Assembly (NCBI GenBank): GCA_023423285.1
Contig: JAFAFV010000252.1
Location: forward strand, 1-35,004
Reading direction: 5' to 3'
DNA: 35,004 nucleotides
Source of the DNA: Bacteroidota bacterium
GTDB taxonomy: Bacteria > Bacteroidota > Bacteroidia > Chitinophagales > Chitinophagaceae
Shown here piece by piece: positions 24,163 through 31,802 of the stretch. The notes under the pieces are model-generated. The model did no database searches, was not told the origin of the DNA, and saw only the letters and a list, made by a program, of their open reading frames with translations. Each line of letters starts with the position of its first letter. Position 1 is the first letter of the stretch. The position numbers and the translations under genes are program-made.

Positions 24163-25494
24163 TTATTTAGCTGTTACCCGAATGTCAATCCGTCGGTTTT
24201 GAGCTTTGCATTCAGGTGTATCATTCGCCTCGCAAACAGGGTGCTCAGGACCATATCCTTCTGACTCTACATTTGCTTTTGTTACACCCAATTTTACCAA
24301 TTCTGCAGCAGCAGCACCCGCCCTGTCACCTGATAGTTTGATATTTGCATCAGACGCGCCTGTATTGTCAGTATAACCGCCCAGCTTCACTTTTGCAGAA
24401 GTAAAATTTTTCAGAATCGTGGCAATGTTCTTTAACTGATCCTGTGAGTTGGCCGTTAAATCAGACTTACCAGTTTCAAAATAAATCCTGTCCAGGGTGA
24501 TCCATCCACGGGTTTTATCGGCTGTATCCACAATGCCATTGGTTAAAAATTCGTATAGTTTCGCTTCCGTGCTGTTGGTGCCTACGGTCAGTTTTGTACC
24601 ATCGGCCAGGCTGATCTCTTTATCAGCACCTACATCATAAACAAAATTGCCGCTTGTGGAATCATAATGCCCGCTGTTTGTAGGTGATGCCAAGGCAGTA
24701 ACCGCAGTATCTGCCGTAGCTGTTGTATCTGCGGTTGCATTGTTTTCAGCCGCCGCATTATCATTCTTACCCAAGAAGTACCATACGCCCAACCCCAATA
24801 CTGCAAGCAGCAGCAGGGGCAATAACCACTTCAAGCCGCCGCTATTATTTTCCGTTCTGTGTAAATCGTGGTCTGCAACATTCGTATCAGAGTAAGTTGT
24901 AGCTTCTCCTTCTGTATTAACTGTTTCCCTTGCCGCGCTGCCAGCCCGATAGCTATCGGGACTAAAGCCAAAAAGCGCACTGGCAAAACTTAATCCAATT
25001 GGTAATGCACTTTGAATATTAGATTTCTGATCGTTTAAAAAACGTGCAAGTCCGCTGGCGCCTAAATTATTGTCAGCAGAATGCTTACCTAAAACGGCCG
25101 TAATAAGCGGTAATAAAAGGCTTATTAATGAGTTAGATGAAGAACTTTTAATGCCGGCGAAATTTGAAACAGCGTCAATAACCTGGTTTGAATTGCTGCC
25201 AAATATACCGTTAAACAAGGCTGTGCCTTTTGATATAATGTCTGCATTGCCAAAAAGCGCACTCGGCTTGGTCAGCCATCCGCCCTCGTTAGCCGTGCGG
25301 GCAGCCTGGTATACCTCTTCGGCGCCAGCTTCAGAAGTAGTAACTTTTGACGCGAGGCCTCCAAGCAAAATTGGAATGAGACCTGAAGCAGCTTTGGAAA
25401 TGCTACTCTCACTTTCGCCTAAAAATGAACCAGCCCGGGAAATTATATCGCTGGAAGCATAACTTTTTACAAGTTCAACAATGTTATTTGCCAT
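24163..25494 (-). CDS. DUF937 - transmembrane - OmpA-like peptidoglycan-binding protein
   Basis: 443 residues. The N-terminal 180 residues are a DUF937-like helical domain (ASGLIPILLGGLASKV, LISLLLPLITAVLG) without a signal peptide. A linker (about 181-220) leads to one transmembrane helix at 222-241, an Ala/Thr-rich spacer, and a C-terminal OmpA domain (about 328-443) with IYFETGKSDLTANSQDQL, GYTDNTGASDANIKLSGDRA and NRRIDIRV. The order implies a cytosolic DUF937 part and a periplasmic peptidoglycan-binding part in one inner-membrane protein. The linker codons PDSYR (179-183) are encoded by a perfect 16-bp palindrome. DUF937 function is unknown; the OmpA domain is clear. Confidence 0.88.
   Translation of the reverse strand: MANNIVELVKSYASSDIISRAGSFLGESESSISKAASGLIPILLGGLASKVTTSEAGAEEVYQAARTANEGGWLTKPSALFGNADIISKGTALFNGIFGSNSNQVIDAVSNFAGIKSSSSNSLISLLLPLITAVLGKHSADNNLGASGLARFLNDQKSNIQSALPIGLSFASALFGFSPDSYRAGSAARETVNTEGEATTYSDTNVADHDLHRTENNSGGLKWLLPLLLLAVLGLGVWYFLGKNDNAAAENNATADTTATADTAVTALASPTNSGHYDSTSGNFVYDVGADKEISLADGTKLTVGTNSTEAKLYEFLTNGIVDTADKTRGWITLDRIYFETGKSDLTANSQDQLKNIATILKNFTSAKVKLGGYTDNTGASDANIKLSGDRAGAAAAELVKLGVTKANVESEGYGPEHPVCEANDTPECKAQNRRIDIRVTAK
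24945..24960. repeat. Perfect 16-bp palindrome inside the DUF937-OmpA gene
   Basis: CCCGATAGCTATCGGG reads the same on both strands and lies in frame in the linker, encoding Pro-Asp-Ser-Tyr-Arg. It looks like a short REP-type palindrome that has entered or arisen in a tolerant part of a gene. Copy number in the genome cannot be judged here. Confidence 0.7.
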
Positions 25495-25597
25495 AGTTTG
25501 ATTTTTTTTATGAGTTGAATAAATTTAATCCCGACCTGCTAAAAATATGCCATATAAAAAACGGATCATCCATGAGTCTATACAGGCGACTGGGATT

Positions 25598-26446
25598 TTA
25601 TTTAAGCGACATAACAGCCAGCAGGGCAAAATGGTCTGAAGCAAAACGCCCTCCCCATGTCTGTGATAGAGATGCATGTTTTTTCACGTTCCACTTGCCT
25701 TTTACAAAAATATAATCAATGGGATAATTGGTCAACTCTTTGTTTTTAAATCCGTTAAAAGTACCCAGTGGACCGTAATGTGGTTGTTTAGATATTGACT
25801 TGGCATCTGTAAGCCTGTTAGGGTTCCCGCTGTCAGTAATGATCTTTATAGGCTCAGAGTCAGGCGAGGCATTAAAATCTCCTGTTATAACCGCTGGCGT
25901 ACTACCTGCAATTTCTTTTACTTTTTTTAGCAGCAGTTCGGCACTGTGGCGCCTGGCTTGTTGTCCCTGATGATCAAAATGTGTATTAAAAGCAAAAAAT
26001 ACTTTTCCGGTTTTCAGGTCTTTAAATTTAGCCCAGGTTACCATTCGTGGCAGGTTGGCATCCCAGCCTTTGCTGCCCACTACATCGGGTGTTTGCGATA
26101 ACCAAAACATACCTGATTGCAGCGGGTTCAACCTGCTTGTTTTGTATAAGATCGCGCTGTACTCTCCTTTGGTTTTGCCATCATCACGTCCACCACCAAT
26201 AGATTTATAGCCTTCTAAGCGTTGCCGAAGATTTTCCATTTGCCCGTGCAAGGCTTCTTGTACACCTATATAGTCTGCATCGTGAAATAATATTTGCGAA
26301 GCCACCAGGTCTTTCCGGTAAGGCCAGGCGTCAAGGCTATCACCGCGATTATTATACCTGATGTTAAAGCTCATCACGTTCAAGTCTTGTGCAAAAGTGA
26401 GGAAGGTTGCTATAGAACAAACAAACAGTAAGAGATATTTTTTCAT
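25598..26446 (-). CDS. Secreted endonuclease/exonuclease/phosphatase (EEP) family hydrolase
   Basis: 282 residues with a signal peptide (MKKYLLLFVCSIATFLTFA, cleavage before QDL). EEP motifs run in order: VMSFNIRY, the metal-binding Glu in YIGVQEAL, NTHFDHQG, TGDFNASPDSEP, PIDYIFV and the C-terminal catalytic ASDHFALLA. The family hydrolyses phosphoester bonds with a divalent metal, in nucleic acids, sphingolipids or inositol phosphates. An exported copy probably acts in the periplasm or outside, on a substrate that cannot be named. It starts 32 bases after the MBL-fold gene stop and is the last member of the MFS-MBL-EEP run. Confidence 0.88.
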   Translation of the reverse strand: MKKYLLLFVCSIATFLTFAQDLNVMSFNIRYNNRGDSLDAWPYRKDLVASQILFHDADYIGVQEALHGQMENLRQRLEGYKSIGGGRDDGKTKGEYSAILYKTSRLNPLQSGMFWLSQTPDVVGSKGWDANLPRMVTWAKFKDLKTGKVFFAFNTHFDHQGQQARRHSAELLLKKVKEIAGSTPAVITGDFNASPDSEPIKIITDSGNPNRLTDAKSISKQPHYGPLGTFNGFKNKELTNYPIDYIFVKGKWNVKKHASLSQTWGGRFASDHFALLAVMSLK

Positions 26447-26478
26447 ACGTTTATTTTATATTACTTTTTGATAATTAT

Positions 26479-27342
26479 TTAAATATCTGATAGCTTAAAG
26501 AAATCTTTTGGCCTGATGCCTTTTTCGGTCTGTTGCAATGTGCAACATTCGTAAACCGGGTCATGCTCAAAAAACAAAATGTAATCATTTTCAAGCGCCT
26601 CGTTCAGAAATAATTCTTTTTCAATCATCGTATCCAAAGGCCGTGTGTCATAACCCATTACGTAGGGCAGCGGTATGTGCGCATAAGAGGGTAGTAAATC
26701 TGCCATATAAACGATGGTTTTGTTTTTATATTGAATTTTTGGAAGCATCATGGCTTCGGTATGCCCGTTGGCAATGAGTACGGAAAAGTTTGGGCTTAGA
26801 ATTGCCCTGCTTAAGCCCTGTGTATTTTTTTCTATTGGTAGATTAATAAAACTTAACTGCCCGCTTGCCTGTATCGGTAAAATGTTCTCTGTTAAAAAAG
26901 ATGCTTTTTCGCGTGTGTTAGGCTGTGTTGCCCACTGCCAGTGTTTGTGATTGCTCCAGTAGGTTGCATTTTTAAATGCGGGCAGCAGTTCGTTGCCTTT
27001 CCGCTCTATAGCGCCACCACAATGGTCAAAATGCAGGTGTGTTAACAACACATCGGTTACATCATCTTTATGAAAGCCTGCAGTAGCAAGGCTTTTGTCA
27101 AGCGTATCATTTCCGTGCAAATAATAATGGCTGAAAAATTTTTCGCTTTGTTTATCACCCATTCCGGTATCTATAAGTATCAGCTTTCCTTCATCTTCTA
27201 CAAGCAGGCTTCGCAATGCCCAACTGCACATGTTATTCTCATCAGCGGGGTTCAATTTGTTCCAAATGCTTTTTGGTACCACGCCAAACATAGCGCCACC
27301 GTCTAATTTAAAATATCCGCAATTAATGGAATACAGGTTCAT
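26479..27342 (-). CDS. Metallo-beta-lactamase-fold hydrolase (lactonase-like)
   Basis: 287 residues from the ATG at 27342, which overlaps the TGA of the upstream MFS gene by one base (TGATG); a GTG one codon earlier is possible. The zinc-binding motif is THLHFDHCGG (H102, H104, D106, H107), with further ligands in ANGHTEAMM, YMADLLPS and FFEHDPVY. No signal peptide is seen. The layout resembles the N-acyl-homoserine lactonase/AhlD branch of MBL-fold enzymes, but many such proteins act on other esters or lactones. Translational coupling to the transporter suggests it processes what the transporter moves, an inference. Confidence 0.85.
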   Translation of the reverse strand: MNLYSINCGYFKLDGGAMFGVVPKSIWNKLNPADENNMCSWALRSLLVEDEGKLILIDTGMGDKQSEKFFSHYYLHGNDTLDKSLATAGFHKDDVTDVLLTHLHFDHCGGAIERKGNELLPAFKNATYWSNHKHWQWATQPNTREKASFLTENILPIQASGQLSFINLPIEKNTQGLSRAILSPNFSVLIANGHTEAMMLPKIQYKNKTIVYMADLLPSYAHIPLPYVMGYDTRPLDTMIEKELFLNEALENDYILFFEHDPVYECCTLQQTEKGIRPKDFFKLSDI

Positions 27343-28685
27343 CACTTTGTAATTTGTCCGTTTCGCTGGTATACTTTCAATGTATATAGCAGGCTCAAAA
27401 GTCCGATAATAAAATAGATCATCAGCGCCAGCACACTCAAGCGCTGCGAGCCCATCAGCTCGTTAATGTAGCCAAAGCTAAACATTCCTATCACAATGGC
27501 TATTTTTTCGGTCACATCATAAAAGCTGAAATAAGAAGCCGTGTCTTTGGTGGGCGGCATCAGTTTGCTGTAAGTGCTTCTGCTTAGTGATTGTATGCCT
27601 CCCATGACAAAGCCGATCATAACGGCCAAGGCGTAAAATTCAAAAATACCTTCTCTCGGTAACAAATATCCCAAAAAACAAATAAGCACCCATACTGACA
27701 CAACAACAATCAATGCCTGTATGTTGCCTATTTTTTTTGATAGCCACGACATGGTGAAGGCACCTGGTATCGCAATCAATTGTATTACCAGTATGGCTAC
27801 AATAAGGTTGGTGGTAGGTATATTGAGTTCGCTTTTGCCATAAAGGGTTGCAGCCAGCATAACGGTTTGCACGCCCATGTTATAAAAAAAGAAAGCCAGC
27901 AAAAATCTTTTGAGAACCGGCATTTGAATGGCCTGCAAAAAAACTTTGCGCAGTTCATTGTAGCCACCCATTAAAGCACGTGTGTCCATAGGATTGTCTA
28001 CCGCAGCCTGTGGCTTTGGCAAACAGCTTAATGAAAATTGCCCAAAGCCCCACCACCAAATGCCAACCAGTAAAAATGAGAGACGGTACTGAAGTGTGGA
28101 GGTTTCGGTAGCGCCGATCCACTCCGGCTTAAAAACAAATACAAAGCAAATGATCTGTAAAATCACGCTACCCACATAGCCATAGGCAAAACCCTTAGCG
28201 CTGATGCGGTCCCTGTCTTTAGGAGCTGCTATTTCGGGCAAAAATGAGTTATAAAAAACAAGGCTGCCGTGAAAGCCTATGCAGGCAACAATCATTCCGG
28301 CAAGGCCAATCATTAGCGCAGAATCTGCATCAAAAAAGAATAGAGAAGCGCAGGCAATGCTTCCAATGGTCATAAAAAACCGCATAAAGGATTTTTTATT
28401 ACCCTTAAAGTCTGCAATAGAGGAGAGCAAAGGAGAAAACAGCGCCACGATCAAAAAAGCGAATGCAAGGGCATAATTGTAAAGCGATGTATTTACAAAA
28501 GTTCTGCCCATAAAAGTGACCCTGTCAATGGTAGTATCAGGATTTGCATCACTTGTTATAGATTCAAAATAAGCAGGGAATATGGTGGAAGTGATCACCA
28601 GGTTGTATACAGAATTTGCCCAGTCATACATTGCCCACCCGTTAGTAACTCTTTTTGAAGCAGTTTGTGTAGTGCCACCTATCAT
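27342..28685 (-). CDS. MFS transporter, UMF1 (Atg22-like) family
   Basis: 447 residues with about 12 hydrophobic segments. The N-terminal motif GWAMYDWANSVYNLVITSTI is diagnostic of the UMF1/Atg22-like major facilitator family, and the LSSIADFKGNKKSFMRFF loop matches the MFS cytosolic motif. Atg22 in yeast exports amino acids from the vacuole; bacterial members have no settled substrate. It is the first gene of a tightly spaced minus-strand set with an MBL-fold hydrolase (one-base overlap) and a secreted EEP hydrolase. The ATG at 28685 opens directly into the conserved motif. A 165-base region without genes separates it from hbd. Confidence 0.9.
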   Translation of the reverse strand: MIGGTTQTASKRVTNGWAMYDWANSVYNLVITSTIFPAYFESITSDANPDTTIDRVTFMGRTFVNTSLYNYALAFAFLIVALFSPLLSSIADFKGNKKSFMRFFMTIGSIACASLFFFDADSALMIGLAGMIVACIGFHGSLVFYNSFLPEIAAPKDRDRISAKGFAYGYVGSVILQIICFVFVFKPEWIGATETSTLQYRLSFLLVGIWWWGFGQFSLSCLPKPQAAVDNPMDTRALMGGYNELRKVFLQAIQMPVLKRFLLAFFFYNMGVQTVMLAATLYGKSELNIPTTNLIVAILVIQLIAIPGAFTMSWLSKKIGNIQALIVVVSVWVLICFLGYLLPREGIFEFYALAVMIGFVMGGIQSLSRSTYSKLMPPTKDTASYFSFYDVTEKIAIVIGMFSFGYINELMGSQRLSVLALMIYFIIGLLSLLYTLKVYQRNGQITK

Positions 28686-28716
28686 TGAATAAAATTAGGG
28701 AAACAGAATTAGTTTT

Positions 28717-28745
28717 AAGTTTGAAAGTTTAAAGTTTATAAGTTG
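28717..28745. repeat. Imperfect AAAGTTT heptamer repeat
   Basis: AAGTTTG, AAAGTTT, AAAGTTT and ATAAGTTG follow one another between the divergent MFS and hbd genes. It is a short degenerate tandem repeat in AT-rich spacer. Nothing indicates a function. Confidence 0.5.
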
Positions 28746-28821
28746 AAAAAGGTTGCAAGGTACCCCAGCTATCAACCAGTTTATCTCTTCCATCTGCGGA
28801 AAACAATCACACAAAGTGCAT

Positions 28822-28829
28822 TACATTTG
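28822..28829 (+). promoter_or_regulatory. Candidate -7 box of hbd
   Basis: TACATTTG is a perfect TAnnTTTG match 21 bases before the ATG and identical to the box at 19934-19941. No well-spaced TTTG lies upstream. Confidence 0.45.
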
Positions 28830-28850
28830 TAACGCTTAAAACAAAATGCC

Positions 28851-29741
28851 ATGATTAAAAATGTTTCTGTTGTTGGAGCGGGTACTATGGGCAGTGGTAT
28901 CGCTCACGTGTTTGCACAAACCGGTCATAAAGTAGTATTGATTGATGTGAACGCCGCAAAACTTGAAAAGGCTTTAACCACCATTGCTAAAAACGCAGAC
29001 AGGCAGGTTTCTAATGGCTCTATTACAGAAGAGGAAAAAAACCTGCTGCTGCAAAATATTGAAACAGAAACAGACTTAACAAGAGGTGTGGCCGCTGCAG
29101 AACTGGTGGTAGAAGCTGCTACTGAAAACGAAGCCTTAAAACTTGAAATTTTTGAACAAATAGACAGGACATCGCCGCAAAATTGCATACTGGCAACAAA
29201 CACGTCTTCTATTTCAATTACCAAAATTGCAGCTGCCACTGCCAGACCGCAACAGGTGATAGGTATGCACTTTATGAATCCCGTACCGGTTATGAAACTG
29301 GTTGAAGTGATCAATGGCTTTGCAACAGATACATTTGTAACAGGTACTATTATAGAGCTTACCAAAAAGCTGGGCAAAGTGCCCGCCCTGGCCAACGATT
29401 ACCCGGGCTTTGTGGCCAACCGCATTTTAATGCCTATGATCAATGAAGCCATTTACAGCCTGCACGAATCTGTAGCTAATGTGGAAGCCATTGATACAAT
29501 AATGAAACTTGGTATGGCTCACCCCATGGGCCCTTTGCAACTGGCTGATTTTATCGGGTTGGATGTCTGCCTTTCTGTTTTAAATGTACTGCATAGCGGA
29601 TTCGGTAATTCCAAATATGCGCCCTGTCCGTTACTGGTAAATATGGTAGCTTCTGGCAGGCTCGGCCTAAAAAGCGGAGAAGGGTTTTATATTTACACAA
29701 AGGGGACTAAGGAGCTCGTGGTAAGTCCTAAATTTAAATAG
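28851..29741 (+). CDS. hbd: 3-hydroxybutyryl-CoA dehydrogenase
   Basis: 296 residues. The NAD-binding Rossmann motif is VVGAGTMGSGIAHVFAQTGH (G9-x-G11-x-x-G14), with an acidic residue closing the second strand (LIDVN). Catalytic positions can be placed: Ser119, His140 (IGMHFMNPVP), Glu152 and Asn189 (FVANRILMP). The C-terminal dimerisation domain includes GMAHPMGPLQLADFIGLDVC. It interconverts 3-hydroxyacyl-CoA and acetoacetyl-CoA in short-chain beta-oxidation or butyrate-type pathways. It is the stand-alone form without an enoyl-CoA hydratase part. The stop is 3 bases from that of the converging HsdR-like gene. Confidence 0.93.
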   Translation: MIKNVSVVGAGTMGSGIAHVFAQTGHKVVLIDVNAAKLEKALTTIAKNADRQVSNGSITEEEKNLLLQNIETETDLTRGVAAAELVVEAATENEALKLEIFEQIDRTSPQNCILATNTSSISITKIAAATARPQQVIGMHFMNPVPVMKLVEVINGFATDTFVTGTIIELTKKLGKVPALANDYPGFVANRILMPMINEAIYSLHESVANVEAIDTIMKLGMAHPMGPLQLADFIGLDVCLSVLNVLHSGFGNSKYAPCPLLVNMVASGRLGLKSGEGFYIYTKGTKELVVSPKFK

Positions 29742-29744
29742 TTT

Positions 29745-30182
29745 CTATGTAAATGCAGGAAACTTGTCAATCATTTCCAGATTGCCGCCTGTTTTTTGCC
29801 AGCCGTATGTTTTTTTGCCATTTGTAATCACTAAATAGTTTGCCGGCATTGTAATATTGTAGCGAAGAGCCTGGTTCAGCACCTCATCTTGTAAAGGAAC
29901 CGTTTGGGCTTTGCATTCTATTAGCATCCAGGGTTGGTGGTCGGCATCGTACACCAAAATGTCGAAGCGTTTTTTCAAAGGCCCCAGGCGTATTTCTTTT
30001 TCAAGGGCAATAAGAGAGGAAGGGTATTTCATTACATTAATTAAATACTGTACAAAATTCTGGCGCACCCATTCCTCATCCTGCAGCAGAAGCCACTTTT
30101 TACGAATGTCGTCAAAAATATAAGGGATGCCATTTTGATATCTAACCTTAAAAACCGGTTCGGGATATTGAATTTCAATCAT
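29745..30182 (-). CDS. Stand-alone type I restriction enzyme HsdR N-terminal domain protein
   Basis: 145 residues from the ATG at 30182 (MIEIQYPEPVFKVRYQNG). A longer frame to 30269 would overlap the divergent AMP nucleosidase start. A PD-(D/E)xK nuclease core is visible: KKRFDILVYD with Asp74, then WMLIECKAQ with Glu89 and Lys91, and an upstream Glu in the helix. This is the HsdR N-terminal domain (PF13588-like) with no helicase part and no HsdM/HsdS nearby, so it is not a restriction system. Such single-domain copies next to AMP nucleosidase are common in Bacteroidota; their role is unknown, perhaps DNA repair. A perfect -7 box (TATTTTTG, 30195-30188) ends 5 bases before its ATG. Confidence 0.85.
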   Translation of the reverse strand: MIEIQYPEPVFKVRYQNGIPYIFDDIRKKWLLLQDEEWVRQNFVQYLINVMKYPSSLIALEKEIRLGPLKKRFDILVYDADHQPWMLIECKAQTVPLQDEVLNQALRYNITMPANYLVITNGKKTYGWQKTGGNLEMIDKFPAFT

Positions 30183-30240
30183 CAGCTCAAAAATAAAGGT
30201 TAATTTAGCATGTGCAGGCCCGATAATAAATTCATTTTTT

Positions 30241-31011
30241 ATGAAGACTAAAGCAGAGATTGTAAACAACTGGTTACCACGTTATACTGGCGAAAAAATC
30301 AAAAATTTTGGCAAGTATATTTTGCTAACCAACTTCAGCAATTATGTGAACTTATTTGCACAGTGGCACAATGTAAAAGTAGTGGGAGAGGGGCGGCCCA
30401 TGCAGTGCGCTACCGCAGAAGATATTACGATCATTAACTTTGGAATGGGCAGCCCAACTGCCGCAACAGTAATAGATTTGCTTTCAGCCATTTCGCCAAA
30501 GGCGGTCTTGTTTTTGGGAAAATGCGGCGGACTAAAAAAACGCAACAAGGTGGGCGATCTTATTTTGCCCATTGCCGCTATTCGCGGAGAGGGAACATCC
30601 GGCGACTATTTTCCGCCTGAAGTACCCGCGCTGCCTGCGTTCGCACTTCAGAAAGCGGTAAGTACCACCATTCGCGACGCAAAAATTGATTACTGGACCG
30701 GAACGGTTTATACGACCAACCGCAGGGTGTGGGAGCATGATGCTGAATTTAAAATCTACCTGGAAAAGCTGCGCGCTTATGCTGTAGATATGGAAACAGC
30801 TACCGTTTTTATAGTAGGCTTTGCCAATAAAATACCTACCGGGGCGCTACTGCTAGTAAGCGATTCGCCAATGATTCCTGAGGGGGTTAAAACCACTGCA
30901 TCAGACAAAAAAGTTACTTCTCAGTTTGTGGAGCGGCACCTGCGCATTGGTATTGATTCGCTAAAGCAACTTATACATGACGGATTGACCGTGAGGCATT
31001 TGAGATTTTGA
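30241..31011 (+). CDS. amn: AMP nucleosidase (short Bacteroidota form)
   Basis: 256 residues with a nucleoside-phosphorylase-like fold: FGMGSPTAATVIDLL, FLGKCGGLKKRNKVGDLILP, the nucleotide-contacting AVDMETATVF, and LLVSDSPMIPEG near the end. It lacks the long N-terminal domain of E. coli Amn, which is normal for the roughly 260-residue enzymes of Bacteroidota. It hydrolyses AMP to adenine and ribose 5-phosphate and helps control adenylate levels. It is divergent from the HsdR-like gene with 58 bases between starts. The gene after it begins about 110 bases downstream and may be separate. Confidence 0.92.
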   Translation: MKTKAEIVNNWLPRYTGEKIKNFGKYILLTNFSNYVNLFAQWHNVKVVGEGRPMQCATAEDITIINFGMGSPTAATVIDLLSAISPKAVLFLGKCGGLKKRNKVGDLILPIAAIRGEGTSGDYFPPEVPALPAFALQKAVSTTIRDAKIDYWTGTVYTTNRRVWEHDAEFKIYLEKLRAYAVDMETATVFIVGFANKIPTGALLLVSDSPMIPEGVKTTASDKKVTSQFVERHLRIGIDSLKQLIHDGLTVRHLRF

Positions 31012-31121
31012 ATTTGTTACAGGCTTTCGTCCAGATACTATCGGAATTGCGACGCTCCGTTCAACTGTTGTGCAAATGGCATCGTTTTGGCGTGTTTTGA
31101 ATACAAAAAATAAACATGTAT

Positions 31122-31499
31122 ATGAATAAAGTGATCATAACTCTAACTTTTTTATCTGCTTTCTTACATTTTAACTGCACTAGCGCAAATAAAAGCGGTA
31201 CTAAAAAATATAAGGCCAGGCTTGAGATTGCCGGCATTTGCTCCAATTACACCTTTAGCGTAGTAGAAGGCGACATGGATACAACTTATGTGGTTCCAAA
31301 TTGGACCGATCCCAATACCGGTAAATCATATCAAAATGTTTTCGCCGTAAAAAACCCCTGTTTGCTGCCAGCGGGTTTAAAAGAAGGCGATGTTTTTGAT
31401 TTTGTAATTGATACCAGTCCGCCCAAAAACGAATGTATAGTATGTATGGCCTTTTATCCGGTTCCTCCAAAAAGCCTTGACATTAAAGTTGTTGATTGA
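31122..31499 (+). CDS. Small exported protein of unknown function
   Basis: 125 residues from the ATG at 31122; another ATG at 31116 would add two residues. The N-terminus is a signal peptide (MNKVIITLTFLSAFLHFNCTS). A Cys follows it, but HFNC is not a standard lipobox, so lipid attachment is doubtful. The mature part is beta-rich with several Cys (GICSNYTF, NPCLLPAG, ECIVCMAFYP), suggesting a disulfide-stabilised fold. No family is recognised. About 110 bases separate it from AMP nucleosidase, and a 303-base gene-free region follows. Confidence 0.72.
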   Translation: MNKVIITLTFLSAFLHFNCTSANKSGTKKYKARLEIAGICSNYTFSVVEGDMDTTYVVPNWTDPNTGKSYQNVFAVKNPCLLPAGLKEGDVFDFVIDTSPPKNECIVCMAFYPVPPKSLDIKVVD

Positions 31500-31623
31500 T
31501 TTTGAATATTAATAAAGAAATTTTTAAGGGTAGGCTAAAAGAAAATACCAACAATACCAGAGTGTTTACTGAAGTAAAATTGGCTGTGGATTTATAAGTT
31601 ATTGATAACCACACACAATATTA

Positions 31624-31655
31624 TTTGGTTACATCAAAGATGTATAGTAACTTCG
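31624..31655 (+). promoter_or_regulatory. Candidate promoter of queA with a long leader
   Basis: TTTG (31624-31627), a 20-base spacer and TAACTTCG (31648-31655) match the Bacteroidota consensus with one -7 mismatch. Transcription would start near 31661, leaving about 140 bases before the queA ATG. Elsewhere in the window the inferred leaders are far shorter. Confidence 0.55.
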
Positions 31656-31677
31656 CACGCAATCAAAAAATCGAAAA

Positions 31678-31767
31678 CCGGTGCCGTAAGACCGGGGATC
31701 GAAAGGATAGAACGGAGCTGTTTTCAGCCTGTTTTAACACCTCTCCCCGCTTCACTCGTTTAGATCC
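31678..31767 (+). promoter_or_regulatory. Candidate structured RNA in the queA leader
   Basis: CCGGT (31678-31682) can pair with ACCGG (31691-31695). CGGGGA (31693-31698) can instead pair with TCCCCG (31744-31749), and GGATC (31696-31700) with GATCC (31763-31767). These pairings exclude each other, as in a switch. A GCTG-TTTT-CAGC hairpin (31717-31728) lies inside. It does not match preQ1 or SAM riboswitch motifs I know. The rest of the 31500-31802 gap shows nothing recognisable. Confidence 0.35.
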
Positions 31768-31802
31768 TACTTGAATCATTTTTAAAAAATTGTAAACAAA
31801 GA

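Noticed and set aside
25527..25597. Inverted repeat AATCCC...GGGATT after the EEP gene as a terminator
   Set aside because: The arms are 6 bases with a loop of nearly 60 bases and no well-placed T-tract, so a working terminator is unlikely.
31033..31045. Second copy of the CCCGATAGCTATCGGG palindrome
   Set aside because: The match needs several gaps and mismatches, so relation to the 24945-24960 element is only a possibility.
31678..31767. tRNA, SRP RNA or tmRNA in the queA leader
   Set aside because: No T-arm, SRP core or tmRNA signature is seen, and the pairings do not form a cloverleaf.
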